Source of the DNA: Pseudomonas paraglycinae | Lineage (GTDB): Bacteria; Pseudomonadota; Gammaproteobacteria; Pseudomonadales; Pseudomonadaceae | NCBI RefSeq assembly: GCF_021601625.1 | Contig: NZ_BQHR01000010.1 | Coordinates: forward strand, 186,001 to 250,000 | Reading direction: 5' to 3' | DNA length: 64,000 nt | In this document: one piece after another, positions 29,236 to 37,819 of the stretch | How the letters are laid out: every line of letters begins with the position of its first letter | How positions within the stretch are numbered: the stretch's first letter is position 1 | Made by a program: the position numbers and the translations under genes | Notes under the pieces: model-generated | Told to the model about the DNA's origin: nothing | Database searches by the model: none | The model's input: only the letters and a program-made list of their open reading frames with translations

Positions 29236-30848
29236 GCTTCGTCGTCGATCCGGCGGCCGGCGAGCCGCCGCCCACGAGTGATCAGTTCAATGAACTGCAC
29301 CGCGCTCAAGGCATGGGCGAACAGCCAGCCTTGACCGAACTTCACCCCTTCGCTGCTCAGCAGTGCCGCTTGGGACTCGAATTCGATCCCTTCAGCGATC
29401 ACCTTCAGATCCAGCGCCTGGGCCATGTGAATGATGTGCGGCGCGACGCCGCTGCTGGCGGCGTCATGGCCGAGGGCGTCGATGAATGCCTTGTCGATCT
29501 TCAGGCAGTCCACCGGCAAGGTTTGCAGGTAGGCGAGGCTGCAATAGCCGGTGCCGAAATCGTCGATCAGCACCTGATGGCCGACATCCCGCAGTGCTTG
29601 CAGGTTTTCCCGGGCTACCACCACATCGATCAGGCCGCGTTCGGTCACCTCGAAAGCAATCTGCCGCGCCGCGACTCTATGCAGGGTCAACAGCCGCGCC
29701 ATGACCTGGCCGATGCGCGGCACCATCACGTCGCAGGCGGCCAGGTTCACCGAGATGTACAGCTGCGGGTTGGCTCGTAGCAACTGCCCTAACTGCTCAA
29801 GCAAGCGTTGCAGGACAAAGTCGGTCATCTGGCGAATCTGCCCCGTGTTCTCGGCCATCGGGATGAACAGGTCGGGGCTGGTCAGCGTGCCGTCCGGTCG
29901 TCGCCAGCGCAGCAGGGCTTCGGCGCCGACGCAGTTGCGGCTGTCGAGATCGAAGATCGGTTGATAAAGCACCTGCAACTCGCCACGGCGGATGGCGCCG
30001 TGCAGCTCGGCGTCGAGCGACTGGCGCTGGCGCACGACCCAGAACACCAAAACGCCCACCAGCGCACCGAGCACCAGACAGAAAGGCACCATCCACCACC
30101 AGAGCTCCGGAATATGCATGCCCGTGCGCGGGCTGATCAGCACCAGTTGGTATTCCGGGTTGTCGGTTGGCATGCGGTAAATCAGATGCGACTGGGTGAC
30201 TTGCAGCGCGTTCGGGGTTTTCGGCGGCCAGGGTTCGGTGGGTGGCCATGCCTGTGGAACGCCGAGTACCGGAATCGCCCGGGTCCCGTGATCCAGCACT
30301 ACCAACAGGCTGCTGCCGGGCAGCAGGTCGACCATGTCGGTGAGATGTCCGCGCGAGGTGGCTACGCGAAAGTTGCCGCGCCCGAGCATCAGCGCTGCGC
30401 GGTTTTCATCGGGTTCGGTGGTGGTGTTCAGCCAGTAGCTGTAGGTCGGGCCCTTGATGTCCGGAGGACGGATCACCGACAGGCCTTCCTGGCGCGGACG
30501 GTTGGAGCAGATCCGCGTGGCGTCCATGTAGGCCGCTTCATAGACGAAGCGGTAGTTGAACGTCACTTGCTGCAACGTCGCGATCATTTCGTCGTCGCAG
30601 CTGCGCAAGGGCTGGGCTTCGAGGTCGTCGAGGCTTTCGCGCAACTGGCCGAACAGTTGCTCCAGACGCGCCAGGAAGCGCTCGCCCTGGGCGTTCATTT
30701 CCTGGCTTTCGCTTTGTTCGACCTGGCGCATGGCCACGAACAGACCGCCGGTAATCAGCAGGCTCGCACTGAGGACAGCCGCGATCATCGCCAGAAACCA
30801 GGGGCGATAAAACCAGCTACGCAGCGTCTCTCGGGTAGCAACCATCAT
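29232..30848 (-). CDS. CSS-motif / EAL-domain cyclic-di-GMP phosphodiesterase
   Basis: 538 aa. Two membrane helices (~18-40 and ~233-257) flank a periplasmic CSS-type sensor with cysteines in RSCDDEM and RICSNR. The C-terminal EAL domain is catalytically complete: GAEALLRW, NLAACD, FEVTERG, IDDFGTGYCSLAYL, KIDKAFI and IAEGIE. It should degrade c-di-GMP, with activity likely tuned by thiol oxidation state in the periplasm, as described for CSS-EAL proteins controlled by DsbA/DsbB. ATG 30848 or 30845 is the start; neither has a strong ribosome site. Convergent with kinB. Confidence 0.92.
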   Translation of the reverse strand: MMVATRETLRSWFYRPWFLAMIAAVLSASLLITGGLFVAMRQVEQSESQEMNAQGERFLARLEQLFGQLRESLDDLEAQPLRSCDDEMIATLQQVTFNYRFVYEAAYMDATRICSNRPRQEGLSVIRPPDIKGPTYSYWLNTTTEPDENRAALMLGRGNFRVATSRGHLTDMVDLLPGSSLLVVLDHGTRAIPVLGVPQAWPPTEPWPPKTPNALQVTQSHLIYRMPTDNPEYQLVLISPRTGMHIPELWWWMVPFCLVLGALVGVLVFWVVRQRQSLDAELHGAIRRGELQVLYQPIFDLDSRNCVGAEALLRWRRPDGTLTSPDLFIPMAENTGQIRQMTDFVLQRLLEQLGQLLRANPQLYISVNLAACDVMVPRIGQVMARLLTLHRVAARQIAFEVTERGLIDVVVARENLQALRDVGHQVLIDDFGTGYCSLAYLQTLPVDCLKIDKAFIDALGHDAASSGVAPHIIHMAQALDLKVIAEGIEFESQAALLSSEGVKFGQGWLFAHALSAVQFIELITRGRRLAGRRIDDEA

Positions 30849-30920
30849 GGATATCCGAAGAATTACCAATGAGTTATAGCTGCTGATTGCGTTTTCGCCC
30901 TGACCGTCGGGCGGGCGTCA

Positions 30921-31700
30921 TTATTTTGTCTGATTAAGCACCAGCAGCAACGCTGCTGTTTGCGCATCCGGCGTGCCGTCAAAGCGTGTAGGGCGGTAGT
31001 GCATCTGGAAGGCCGCGAGCACATGCCGGGTCGCCACATCCAGCTCGCCGGTCTGTGGCGTCGAGTAGCCCAGGCGAGCCAGTTGGCTCTGGAACCAGGT
31101 GATGCTCGGCAGTTCGGCGTCGAACTGCGCCTGTTGGCGTGCCACGGCTTGTTCGTTGGGCCAGAGCCCCAGCCCTTCGGCTGCCAGGCGCTTCCAGGGG
31201 AACAGCGGCCCCGGGTCGAGCTTGCGCAGCGGGGCGATGTCGCTATGGCCGATGATGTGGCGCGGGCTGATGCCCTGGCGTTTGCTGATGTCCTTGAGCA
31301 GAACGATCAGCGACTGCACCTGGGCTTCGCTGTAGGGATACCAGAGGCGACCGGTCGGTGTGTCCTTGAAGCCCGGATTGACGATCTCGATGCCGATCGA
31401 GCTGGAGTTGAGCCAGGTACGACCTTGCCATTCGCTTTCGCCGGCGTGCCAGGCACGCAGGTTTTCGTCCATCAGTTTGTAGATGGTGGCGTTTTTGTCG
31501 TCGCCGATCAGGTAATGGCTGCTGACCTCGCCGTGGGTCAGCAATTGCAGCGAGCGTTCCAGCGATGCGGAGGTGTAGTGCACGATCACAAACTGTACGC
31601 GACTGTCGTGATTGACCGAAGGATGGCTAGTGTCAAAACGCGGGCCGCTGGCACAACCGGCCAGGAGGATCAGCGACGCGAGCAGGGTAAAAAATTTCAT
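30921..31700 (-). CDS. N-acetylmuramoyl-L-alanine amidase, outer-membrane lipoprotein (AmpDh2/AmiD type)
   Basis: 259 aa. Signal peptide with lipobox LLAGC (Cys16, next residue Ala, predicting outer-membrane sorting). The amidase_2 domain has zinc ligands His41 (IVHYTS), His152 (GHSDIAP) and Asp162 (KLDPG). A C-terminal peptidoglycan-binding domain follows (FQSQLARLGYSTPQTGELD). It cleaves the amide bond between MurNAc and the stem peptide in periplasmic or turnover fragments. Start at ATG 31700; a 7-codon longer start is possible but would displace the signal peptide. Location beside algB-kinB matches ampDh2 of P. aeruginosa. Confidence 0.92.
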   Translation of the reverse strand: MKFFTLLASLILLAGCASGPRFDTSHPSVNHDSRVQFVIVHYTSASLERSLQLLTHGEVSSHYLIGDDKNATIYKLMDENLRAWHAGESEWQGRTWLNSSSIGIEIVNPGFKDTPTGRLWYPYSEAQVQSLIVLLKDISKRQGISPRHIIGHSDIAPLRKLDPGPLFPWKRLAAEGLGLWPNEQAVARQQAQFDAELPSITWFQSQLARLGYSTPQTGELDVATRHVLAAFQMHYRPTRFDGTPDAQTAALLLVLNQTK

Positions 31701-31801
31701 GGCAGAGGGCGGTACACGCAAGACGATAATGCAACAGTGTAACGTATCGCCTTGGGCTACGACGCTTGAATGGCTGATTTAAACAATATGGAACAATTGC
31801 C

Positions 31802-33892
31802 TCAGCCCAGCTCCACCCGGTTTCGCCCTGCGTTTTTCGCCCGATAAAGCGCCTGATCGGCTCTTTTGAGTACCAGATCGCTGTGCTCACCCGCCCGGAA
31901 CGTCGTCAGACCCATGGAAACGGTGATCGTGACGCGCTCACCCTTGAAGTGAAATGGGCAGGCTTCGATGGCCGCACGCAGGGTTTCCAAAAACTTGGCA
32001 CCGACGGCGGGCGGTGTTGCCGGCAGCAGTAATACAAATTCCTCTCCGCCAAACCGGGCAATGAAATCGTTGCCACGCATACGCTTGCGCAGCACCGTGG
32101 CGATGATCTTCAACACCTTGTCGCCCGCCAGGTGGCCGTAGTTGTCGTTGATCCGTTTGAAGTGATCGAGGTCGAGCATGGCGAGGCTCAAAGTGTTGCC
32201 GTGCTGCTGCCATTGGGCAATCTCATGTTCGAGCCGTTCGGTCCAGGCGGCGCGGTTGGGCAAGCCGGTGAGCGGATCGATCAGGGCTTTCTGGCGCTGC
32301 TCTTCAAGGTGTTCGCGATAGCCCAGCGCTTCCTGCTCCATGTGCGCGACGCGCTCGGCCAGGCTTTTCAGGCGCACAGCCACTTCCTGCTCCCGGGCGT
32401 CACGCTGTTTCTGATGCTGATCCATCGTGCCGAGCAGGCCTTCGAGGTGGTTTTCCAGCACCTGCTTCAAATCGTCCAGATCGGCCGCTTCCTGCACGCT
32501 GTTCTGCAAGCCGTCGACCTGCTCGCGGATCTGCGTGTCCATCGCCCGCGCTGCAGAACTGTTGTCGGCGTGGCCTTCGCTGGCGGCCTGCAGATTGCTC
32601 TGAAACGCTTCGAGCCGCTCGTTGAGTTGCTGCAAATAAGCTTCGAATTCGTGCTGGCCGCTGTCGGTAATCGCCAGCATCAAAGTCGCCAGATCGTCGA
32701 GGATCGGCAACAGTTCGTACCAGTTCAGCCCATTCTTCAGCCGGTCGCGCATCGCCTCTGCTTGCGGGCGGTGGCGCTCCGGCAAGGTCAGGTCGTCCAG
32801 CAACCCGATCAGCGTGTCTTCGATGTGTTTGGCGACCGAACTGTAGGACGGTTCCGGCGAGTCCGGCAGGGCGTAAAGGATATCGTGCTCGGATTGCTCC
32901 GGATCGATTGCGGCCAATGCCTGGGCGATGGGCTCGGGGATGGGCAGGCTGTCGAGGATCACGGGCGGCGGGGTATCGCCGGGGTGGATCAGTTCGTCCG
33001 GGTTGATGGCTGTTGGCACTGCCGGCGCGAAAACCGGAGGAGGCGTAAAGGCCTGCGGCTCCGGTTCAGGCTCGGCGGGTTCTGGTTCGCTGGGGGCGGA
33101 GGGGGATTCGGTGAGGATTCTGGCCGGCTCGAAGGCCACCACCTCCGGCTCCGCATGATATTCGGGGGTTGGCGCTGGAGTTTTCGCGGGTTCGGCCACG
33201 GGGGCGGCGACCGGTGCTTGGCTGACGGGCGCAGGGGCGACCGGTTCGGCGGTCGTGACAGGCGCTTCCTGCAAGGGCGCGGTTTCATGCGTGACGGGCG
33301 GTTGTTCTGTTTGTGCCGGTAGTACGACCGCCGCGGGCTGCATCACTGGAACAGGCGCTTCCTCGTTGTCGCGGCTGCCGAACAGACGCTGCAACAACCC
33401 CGGTCGTCCCGGTTCCGCCGGCGTCTCCAGCTGGCTCAAGGCCTTGCCTTGCAAGCCGCTGAGCTCGCTGAGCAACAGCGGCATTTCCCTTGCCTGACTT
33501 ACCCGGCCGTCCAGCTGCTTGGCGAATTTCTTCAGCGGCTGGGCCACATCTCGGGGCAGCGGGAGAGATTGCAACTGAGTAACCAGCGCAGTCAGTGCGG
33601 TGCTGACCTGTTCGATCCGGGTTTCCCGGCGCTGCTCGGAATCGAGCACGGCTTTTTCCAGGCGAGGGAGCAGGGCGGCGAGGCCGGCGTCCATGTCATC
33701 GGTGCGCACCACGTCGCGCATCTCTTTCATGCATTGATCGACCACGCGGTCGGTGCCTTCCGCCGCCAGGGTGCTGCGCACCAGACCACGGCGCAGCAGG
33801 TCGAGCCGGGCGTCCCATCGACGTTCAAGCTTTTCCTGTTGTTCGATGCTTTTGAGGTATTTCTCTTTCCAGCGCTGGGCTTCGTCGCTCAT
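31802..33892 (-). CDS. dgcH: GGDEF diguanylate cyclase (DgcH-type)
   Basis: 696 aa, cytoplasmic. A helical N-terminal domain (~1-190) is followed by a Pro/Ala/Glu-rich linker (~195-310). A helical, coiled-coil-rich middle region (~340-530) leads to a C-terminal GGDEF domain. The domain has DPLTGLPNRAAW, LDLDHFKRINDNYGH and the active-site ARFGGEEFVLLLP. An RxxD inhibitory site (RGND) stands five residues before GGEEF, so feedback inhibition by c-di-GMP is expected. No membrane segment is visible. Its start overlaps the stop of the upstream nuclease-family gene by 4 bp, so they are coupled. It matches PA5487 by position. Confidence 0.92.
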   Translation of the reverse strand: MSDEAQRWKEKYLKSIEQQEKLERRWDARLDLLRRGLVRSTLAAEGTDRVVDQCMKEMRDVVRTDDMDAGLAALLPRLEKAVLDSEQRRETRIEQVSTALTALVTQLQSLPLPRDVAQPLKKFAKQLDGRVSQAREMPLLLSELSGLQGKALSQLETPAEPGRPGLLQRLFGSRDNEEAPVPVMQPAAVVLPAQTEQPPVTHETAPLQEAPVTTAEPVAPAPVSQAPVAAPVAEPAKTPAPTPEYHAEPEVVAFEPARILTESPSAPSEPEPAEPEPEPQAFTPPPVFAPAVPTAINPDELIHPGDTPPPVILDSLPIPEPIAQALAAIDPEQSEHDILYALPDSPEPSYSSVAKHIEDTLIGLLDDLTLPERHRPQAEAMRDRLKNGLNWYELLPILDDLATLMLAITDSGQHEFEAYLQQLNERLEAFQSNLQAASEGHADNSSAARAMDTQIREQVDGLQNSVQEAADLDDLKQVLENHLEGLLGTMDQHQKQRDAREQEVAVRLKSLAERVAHMEQEALGYREHLEEQRQKALIDPLTGLPNRAAWTERLEHEIAQWQQHGNTLSLAMLDLDHFKRINDNYGHLAGDKVLKIIATVLRKRMRGNDFIARFGGEEFVLLLPATPPAVGAKFLETLRAAIEACPFHFKGERVTITVSMGLTTFRAGEHSDLVLKRADQALYRAKNAGRNRVELG

Positions 33893-34767
33893 TCAGGGGT
33901 TCCGCGAAGGGCAGTGCTCAACGCGGGCAATGCATCGGCCGTGAGCGAACCCGGCAGACGAATCTCTACCGCGACCGGCAGGTGATCGGAAATCGGTTGT
34001 GCCAGCACTTCGACCTTTTCCAGGGTCAGGGTCGGGCTGAGCAGAATATGGTCCAGGCAGCGCTGCGGGCGCCAGCTGGGGAATGTCGCTTCGAGTTGCG
34101 GGGCCAGCAGGCCGAGGTCGCGCAACGGCGAGTGTTGCAGCAGATCGCTGGCGTGGGTGTTCATGTCGCCCATCAGCACCTGATGCTTGTAGCCGCCGAT
34201 CAGTTCGCGGATGTAGGCCAGTTGCATGCTGCGCACCCGGGCGCCGAGCGCCAGGTGCATCATCACCACCACCAGCGCTTCCGGGCCTTCGCCGAAGCGC
34301 ACCAGAATCGCACCGCGTCCCTTCGGACCCGGCAGCGGATGGTCTTCGATCGCCCACGGCCGCAGGCGACTGAGCACGCCATTGCTGTGCTGGGCCAGTC
34401 GGCCAAGGTTGCGATTGAGTTGTTGATACCAGTAGGGGAAGGCGCCGAGCTGGGCCAGGTGTTCGACCTGATTGACGTAGCCTGAACGCAGGCTGCCGCC
34501 ATCGGCTTCCTGCAGAGCGACCAGATCGAAGTCGCCAAGCAGATTGCCGATCTTTTGCAGATTGCTCGAACGCCCGGGGTGCGGCAGCAGATGCTGCCAG
34601 CTGCGGGTCAGGTAGTGCCGATAGCGCTCGGTGCTGATGCCGACCTGAATATTGAAGCTGAGCAAGCGCAGACGGCTGTCTGCGGGCAGGCCCGTCGATT
34701 CCAGGTGATGCTCGTTGACCTGCGGTTCATGCAGGCCAACGACGCGTTCGGTTCCCCAGCGGCGCAT
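33889..34767 (-). CDS. Endonuclease/exonuclease/phosphatase-family protein
   Basis: 292 aa, single EEP domain. Motifs in order are LRLLSFNIQVGIS (metal-binding Asn), DLVALQEADGGS (catalytic Glu), VVMMHLALG, VLMGDMNTH (Asp/Asn pair) and PISDHLPVAVEIRL (terminal Asp-His). No signal peptide, so probably cytoplasmic. The family includes DNases, RNases and lipid or sugar-phosphate phosphatases; substrate cannot be decided here. It begins 14 bp after the dsbA stop and overlaps dgcH by 4 bp. Confidence 0.85.
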   Translation of the reverse strand: MRRWGTERVVGLHEPQVNEHHLESTGLPADSRLRLLSFNIQVGISTERYRHYLTRSWQHLLPHPGRSSNLQKIGNLLGDFDLVALQEADGGSLRSGYVNQVEHLAQLGAFPYWYQQLNRNLGRLAQHSNGVLSRLRPWAIEDHPLPGPKGRGAILVRFGEGPEALVVVMMHLALGARVRSMQLAYIRELIGGYKHQVLMGDMNTHASDLLQHSPLRDLGLLAPQLEATFPSWRPQRCLDHILLSPTLTLEKVEVLAQPISDHLPVAVEIRLPGSLTADALPALSTALRGTPE

Positions 34768-34781
34768 GGCGATTGCCGCGC

Positions 34782-35423
34782 TTAGTTGGCGGCTGCCTTG
34801 TTGGCCGCTCGCTCTTTGGCCACCAGTTGATCAGCCAGTTTCAGCGCCTGTTCGGCGCCGCCGGCGGAGCCGATATCGAAGCGGTACTTGCCGTTGACGA
34901 TCATGGTTGGGACGCCGGTGATTTCATATTTCTTGGCCAGTTCGCGGGCTTTCACGATCTGCCCTTTGATCGCGAACGAGTCGAAGGTCGCCAGGAACTT
35001 GTCCTTGTCCACGCCTTGAGTGGCGAGGAAATCGGCCATGTCGTTCTTGTCGGTCAGCTTCTTGTGTTCTTTCTGGATGGCGTTGAATACGGCAGCGTGC
35101 ACGTTGTGCTCGACGCCCATGGCTTCCAGGGTCAGGAACATTTGACCGTGAGCGTCCCACGGGCCACCGAACATCGCAGGAATGCGTACGAAGTTGACGT
35201 CGGACGGCAGTTTTTCAACCCACGGATTGATCACCGGCTCGAACGCGTAGCAATGCGGGCAGCCATACCAGAACAGCTCGACCACTTCGATCTTGCCAGG
35301 CACGGCGACCGGCACCGGGTTGCTCAGTTCGACATAAGGGGCAGCAGGGGCTTCGGCGGCCTGGGCGGTCACGCCGAACAGGCTGGCAGCGACGAGGGCG
35401 GCGCTGATGATCAGATTACGCAT
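34782..35423 (-). CDS. dsbA: Periplasmic thiol:disulfide oxidoreductase DsbA
   Basis: 213 aa. Signal peptide (MRNLIISAALVAASLFGVTAQA) and a thioredoxin fold with the active site FWYGCPHCYAFEP and the cis-proline loop TGVPTMIVNGKYRF. It introduces disulfide bonds into exported proteins. Ribosome site GGAGTAAAG precedes the ATG. It lies downstream of the cytochrome genes on the same strand but after a terminator, in the order cc4-dsbA-nuclease-dgcH found across pseudomonads. Confidence 0.96.
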   Translation of the reverse strand: MRNLIISAALVAASLFGVTAQAAEAPAAPYVELSNPVPVAVPGKIEVVELFWYGCPHCYAFEPVINPWVEKLPSDVNFVRIPAMFGGPWDAHGQMFLTLEAMGVEHNVHAAVFNAIQKEHKKLTDKNDMADFLATQGVDKDKFLATFDSFAIKGQIVKARELAKKYEITGVPTMIVNGKYRFDIGSAGGAEQALKLADQLVAKERAANKAAAN

Positions 35424-35517
35424 GCTTTACTCCTGGACAATTTTGGTCGCCTCGCGCGACCTGTTTTCAGACAGATCCTGGCGGGCATGAGTTCTGTAGT
35501 GTAACGGCAGCGGCCAC

Positions 35518-35546
35518 AAAAAAGGGCGGCCAAAGCCACCCTTTTT
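35518..35546 (-). terminator. Rho-independent terminator after cytochrome c4 gene
   Basis: On the minus strand AAAAAGGGTGGC-TTTG-GCCGCCCTTTTTT: GC-rich stem and U-tract about 80 bp after the cc4 stop and ~95 bp before dsbA. The A-rich left arm could let it work in both directions. Confidence 0.8.
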
Positions 35547-35623
35547 ATACTTGCTGCAACGGATTAATCGAGCGTTAACGTGGCAGGCGTTGGCCATTGC
35601 ACGCAGCGCTCGAATCGCGCGTC

Positions 35624-36235
35624 TTAGTGCAGGCCCTGAATGTAGCTGGAGACTGCCGCGATGTCTTCGTCGCTCAGCTTGCGGGCGATGGTGCGCATGG
35701 TCATCGCGTCGCCGTCGTTGTTGCGGCCGGCTTCTTCCTTGCGGAAATCGGTCAGTTGCTTGGCGATGTACTGAGCGTGTTGGCCACCCAGGTGCGGGAA
35801 GCCGGCGGCTGCGTTGCCGGCGCCGTTCGGCGAGTGGCAACCGGTGCAGGCTGGCAGGCCTTTCTCGAGGTTGCCGCCACGGAACAGGGCTTCACCGCGA
35901 GCGACGATCTTCGGATCGGCGGCGCCGACGCTGCCTTTCTGGCTGGCGAAGTAGGCGGCGATGTCGGCCAGGTCCTGATCGCTCAGGTTGGTCAGCAGGC
36001 CGGTCATTTCCAGAACGGTGCGCTTGCCCGACTTGATGTCGTGCAGTTGCTTGGTCAGGTAGCGTTCGCCCTGTCCGGCCAGTTTTGGAAAGTTTGGCGC
36101 CATGCTGTTGCCATCCGGGCCATGGCAGGCGCCGCATACGGCGGCTTTGGCCTGGCCTGCGGCTGCATCACCGGCAGCATGGGCGAAGCCTGAGATTCCC
36201 ACGGTCAACAGCAGACTCACGATCAGTTTGTTCAT
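35624..36235 (-). CDS. cc4: Diheme cytochrome c4
   Basis: 203 aa. Signal peptide (MNKLIVSLLLTVGISGFAHA), then two class I cytochrome domains. CGACH (residue ~34) and CTGCH (~129) bind the hemes; axial methionines lie in NSMAPNFP-like and DAMTMRTIA segments. It is a periplasmic electron carrier from the bc1 complex to terminal oxidases. It lies 32 bp after the monoheme cytochrome gene on the same strand, so they are likely one operon. Confidence 0.94.
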   Translation of the reverse strand: MNKLIVSLLLTVGISGFAHAAGDAAAGQAKAAVCGACHGPDGNSMAPNFPKLAGQGERYLTKQLHDIKSGKRTVLEMTGLLTNLSDQDLADIAAYFASQKGSVGAADPKIVARGEALFRGGNLEKGLPACTGCHSPNGAGNAAAGFPHLGGQHAQYIAKQLTDFRKEEAGRNNDGDAMTMRTIARKLSDEDIAAVSSYIQGLH

Positions 36236-36267
36236 CAGCTAATCCAACTACGGCTAAGGGTTAAGAG

Positions 36268-36573
36268 TTATGGACCGGGCTTACTCTCGCTCATCCAGAG
36301 GATGAGGGCCTGGTAATCCTCGGCACTGCAGTCCATGCACAAACCACGCGGCGGCATCGCCTTGAAACCCTGGGTCACGTGTTGCACCAGCGTCTCCATA
36401 CCTTTCGCCAACCTCGGCGTCCAAGCTTCCTGATCGCCTCTTTTGGGCGCCATGGGTAGTTGGCCGGAATGACAGGCTCCACAAACACGGTTGTACACGG
36501 CTTCCGGATCCTGTGTAGCCTGTGCGCTGTAAAGCGGCATCAAGACTCCGGCAGCCAGCAGCCATTTCGTCAT
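36268..36573 (-). CDS. Cytochrome c5-family monoheme cytochrome
   Basis: 101 aa. Signal peptide (MTKWLLAAGVLMPLYSAQA), one heme site CGACHSG and axial Met in FKAMPPRGLC, plus the extra C-terminal cysteine pair (GLCMDCSAEDY) typical of cytochrome c5. Periplasmic electron carrier, upstream partner of cytochrome c4. Divergent from engB with 191 bp between. Confidence 0.9.
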   Translation of the reverse strand: MTKWLLAAGVLMPLYSAQATQDPEAVYNRVCGACHSGQLPMAPKRGDQEAWTPRLAKGMETLVQHVTQGFKAMPPRGLCMDCSAEDYQALILWMSESKPGP

Positions 36574-36764
36574 AAAACGACCTTTTCAGGGTTGAGAGCG
36601 TTCTGCGTTCTAATGCGCAATCAAGGTCTGTCGCTCTCGTGAACTTCATCCTTCGCTGGGACAAAGCACACACAAAATCTGCGGCATTATATACTGGCGT
36701 CACTGAAACGGAAGCGACACCGCGTTCCGCGCCTAATCCCGGCGCCGCCCACATCGGAAATCCC

Positions 36765-37409
36765 ATGCAACTCAAGAATCCCATCCTCGGCCTGTGCCAA
36801 CAGTCCACGTTCATGCTCAGTGCCGCCAAAGTCGATCAGTGCCCCGACGACGAAGGCTTCGAAGTGGCGTTCGCCGGTCGTTCCAACGCCGGTAAATCCA
36901 GCGCACTGAACACTTTGACTCACGCCAGCCTGGCGCGCACCTCGAAAACCCCGGGTCGCACACAGCTGTTGAACTTCTTCAAGCTAGACGATGAACGGCG
37001 TCTGGTCGACCTCCCGGGCTACGGTTATGCAAAAGTACCGATCCCGCTCAAGCAACACTGGCAGCGTCATCTTGAGGCTTACCTCGGTGGCCGCGAGAGT
37101 TTGAAGGGTTTGATTCTGATGATGGACATCCGTCATCCAATGACCGACTTCGACCTGCTGATGCTCGACTGGGCCGTTGCGGCCGGAATGCCGATGCACA
37201 TCCTGCTGACCAAGGCCGACAAACTGACCTACGGCGCAGCCAAGAACACGCTGTTCAAGGTGCAGTCGGAAATCCGTAAGGGGTGGGGCGATCAAGTGAC
37301 GATCCAGCTGTTCTCTGCCCCGAAACGCATGGGTCTGGAAGAGGCCTACACTGTGTTGGCAGGCTGGATGGAACTGGCAGATAAAGGCGTGGAAGCGGCG
37401 GCAGAGTAA
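36765..37409 (+). CDS. engB: Ribosome-biogenesis GTPase YsxC/EngB
   Basis: 214 aa. G1 [13 protein letters not shown]2 region [12 protein letters not shown]3 [12 protein letters not shown]4 LTKADKL and G5 SAPKRMG are all in place. It helps assemble the large ribosomal subunit. ATG 36765 is used because family similarity begins MQLKNPILG; the frame is open 42 codons further but without similarity. It converges on the ErsA-polA strand, as yihA does on spf-polA in E. coli. Confidence 0.95.
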   Translation: MQLKNPILGLCQQSTFMLSAAKVDQCPDDEGFEVAFAGRSNAGKSSALNTLTHASLARTSKTPGRTQLLNFFKLDDERRLVDLPGYGYAKVPIPLKQHWQRHLEAYLGGRESLKGLILMMDIRHPMTDFDLLMLDWAVAAGMPMHILLTKADKLTYGAAKNTLFKVQSEIRKGWGDQVTIQLFSAPKRMGLEEAYTVLAGWMELADKGVEAAAE

Positions 37410-37416
37410 GGGATTT

Positions 37417-37540
37417 CAAAACTGTCTGTGGTGCTGTCAGGCAAGGCAAAAGCACTGCTAAAAAGCGGAGTTTAGGGGACCTAAATGAGCATTTTTTGTT
37501 GCGCTTTTAACGCAGCATGGCTGCGCCACAGGCAGTTTTG
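37417..37540. repeat. 124-bp inverted-repeat element (MITE-like)
   Basis: Ends are CAAAACTGTCTGTGG (37417-37431) and CCACAGGCAGTTTTG (37526-37540), complementary at 14 of 15 positions. Inside are two more hairpins: TTTAGG-GGA-CCTAAA (about 37471) and CGCAGC-ATG-GCTGCG (about 37511), plus AAAAAGCGGAG and GAGCATTTTTT. No coding capacity. The left end starts 8 bp after the engB stop. Terminal inverted repeats and nested structure suggest a miniature mobile element. Confidence 0.6.
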
Positions 37541-37544
37541 AGGC

Positions 37545-37676
37545 AAAAAAAGCCCCGGACTTCATATGGGGAGGGAGAAGTTCCGGGGTTTAAGTTCCGA
37601 ACCGCTAGGGCGGGGTTCAGATATCTGCCAACACTTAACACAACATAGGAGCATCGAAGGGCTTCACCAGCCATTC
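37545..37676 (-). ncRNA. ersA: ErsA small RNA (Spot 42-locus sRNA)
   Basis: It lies between polA and engB, on the polA strand, exactly where spf sits in E. coli and ErsA in P. aeruginosa. The 3' end is a strong intrinsic terminator: AACCCCGGAACTTC and GAAGTCCGGGGCT pair around a pyrimidine loop TCCCTCCCC, then TTTTTTT. The C-rich loop resembles an anti-Shine-Dalgarno seed. From the predicted start near 37676, the RNA would be about 132 nt, the size I recall for ErsA. In P. aeruginosa ErsA is an envelope-stress sRNA acting with Hfq on algC and oprD mRNAs; targets here are inferred. Confidence 0.75.
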
Positions 37677-37682
37677 AGTATC

Positions 37683-37710
37683 TCTGAGTGCCCTGTCGCA
37701 AGATTAGTTC
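37683..37710 (-). promoter_or_regulatory. Sigma-22 (AlgU/RpoE-like) promoter of ersA
   Basis: On the minus strand GAACTA, 17 bases, then TCAGA, against consensus GAACTT-N16/17-TCTGA: one mismatch in each element. ErsA is known to be AlgU-dependent in P. aeruginosa. Confidence 0.6.
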
Positions 37711-37775
37711 AGAATCTTTTCAAAAAACTTTGGAATAAGCTCAAGAACGATCAGGCCTAAGCGATTTTCGATGCC

Positions 37776-37802
37776 TTTGCCGCGACGCCCTGTCGCGGCA
37801 AA
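37776..37802. terminator. Hairpin at the 3' end of polA
   Basis: TTTGCCGCGAC-GCCCT-GTCGCGGCAAA, a perfect 11-bp stem starting 18 bp after the polA stop. No U-tract on either strand, so it may stabilise the 3' end or pause polymerase rather than terminate alone. It insulates ersA from polA transcription. Confidence 0.5.
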
Positions 37803-37819
37803 ACCCCAATCCAGAGGCC

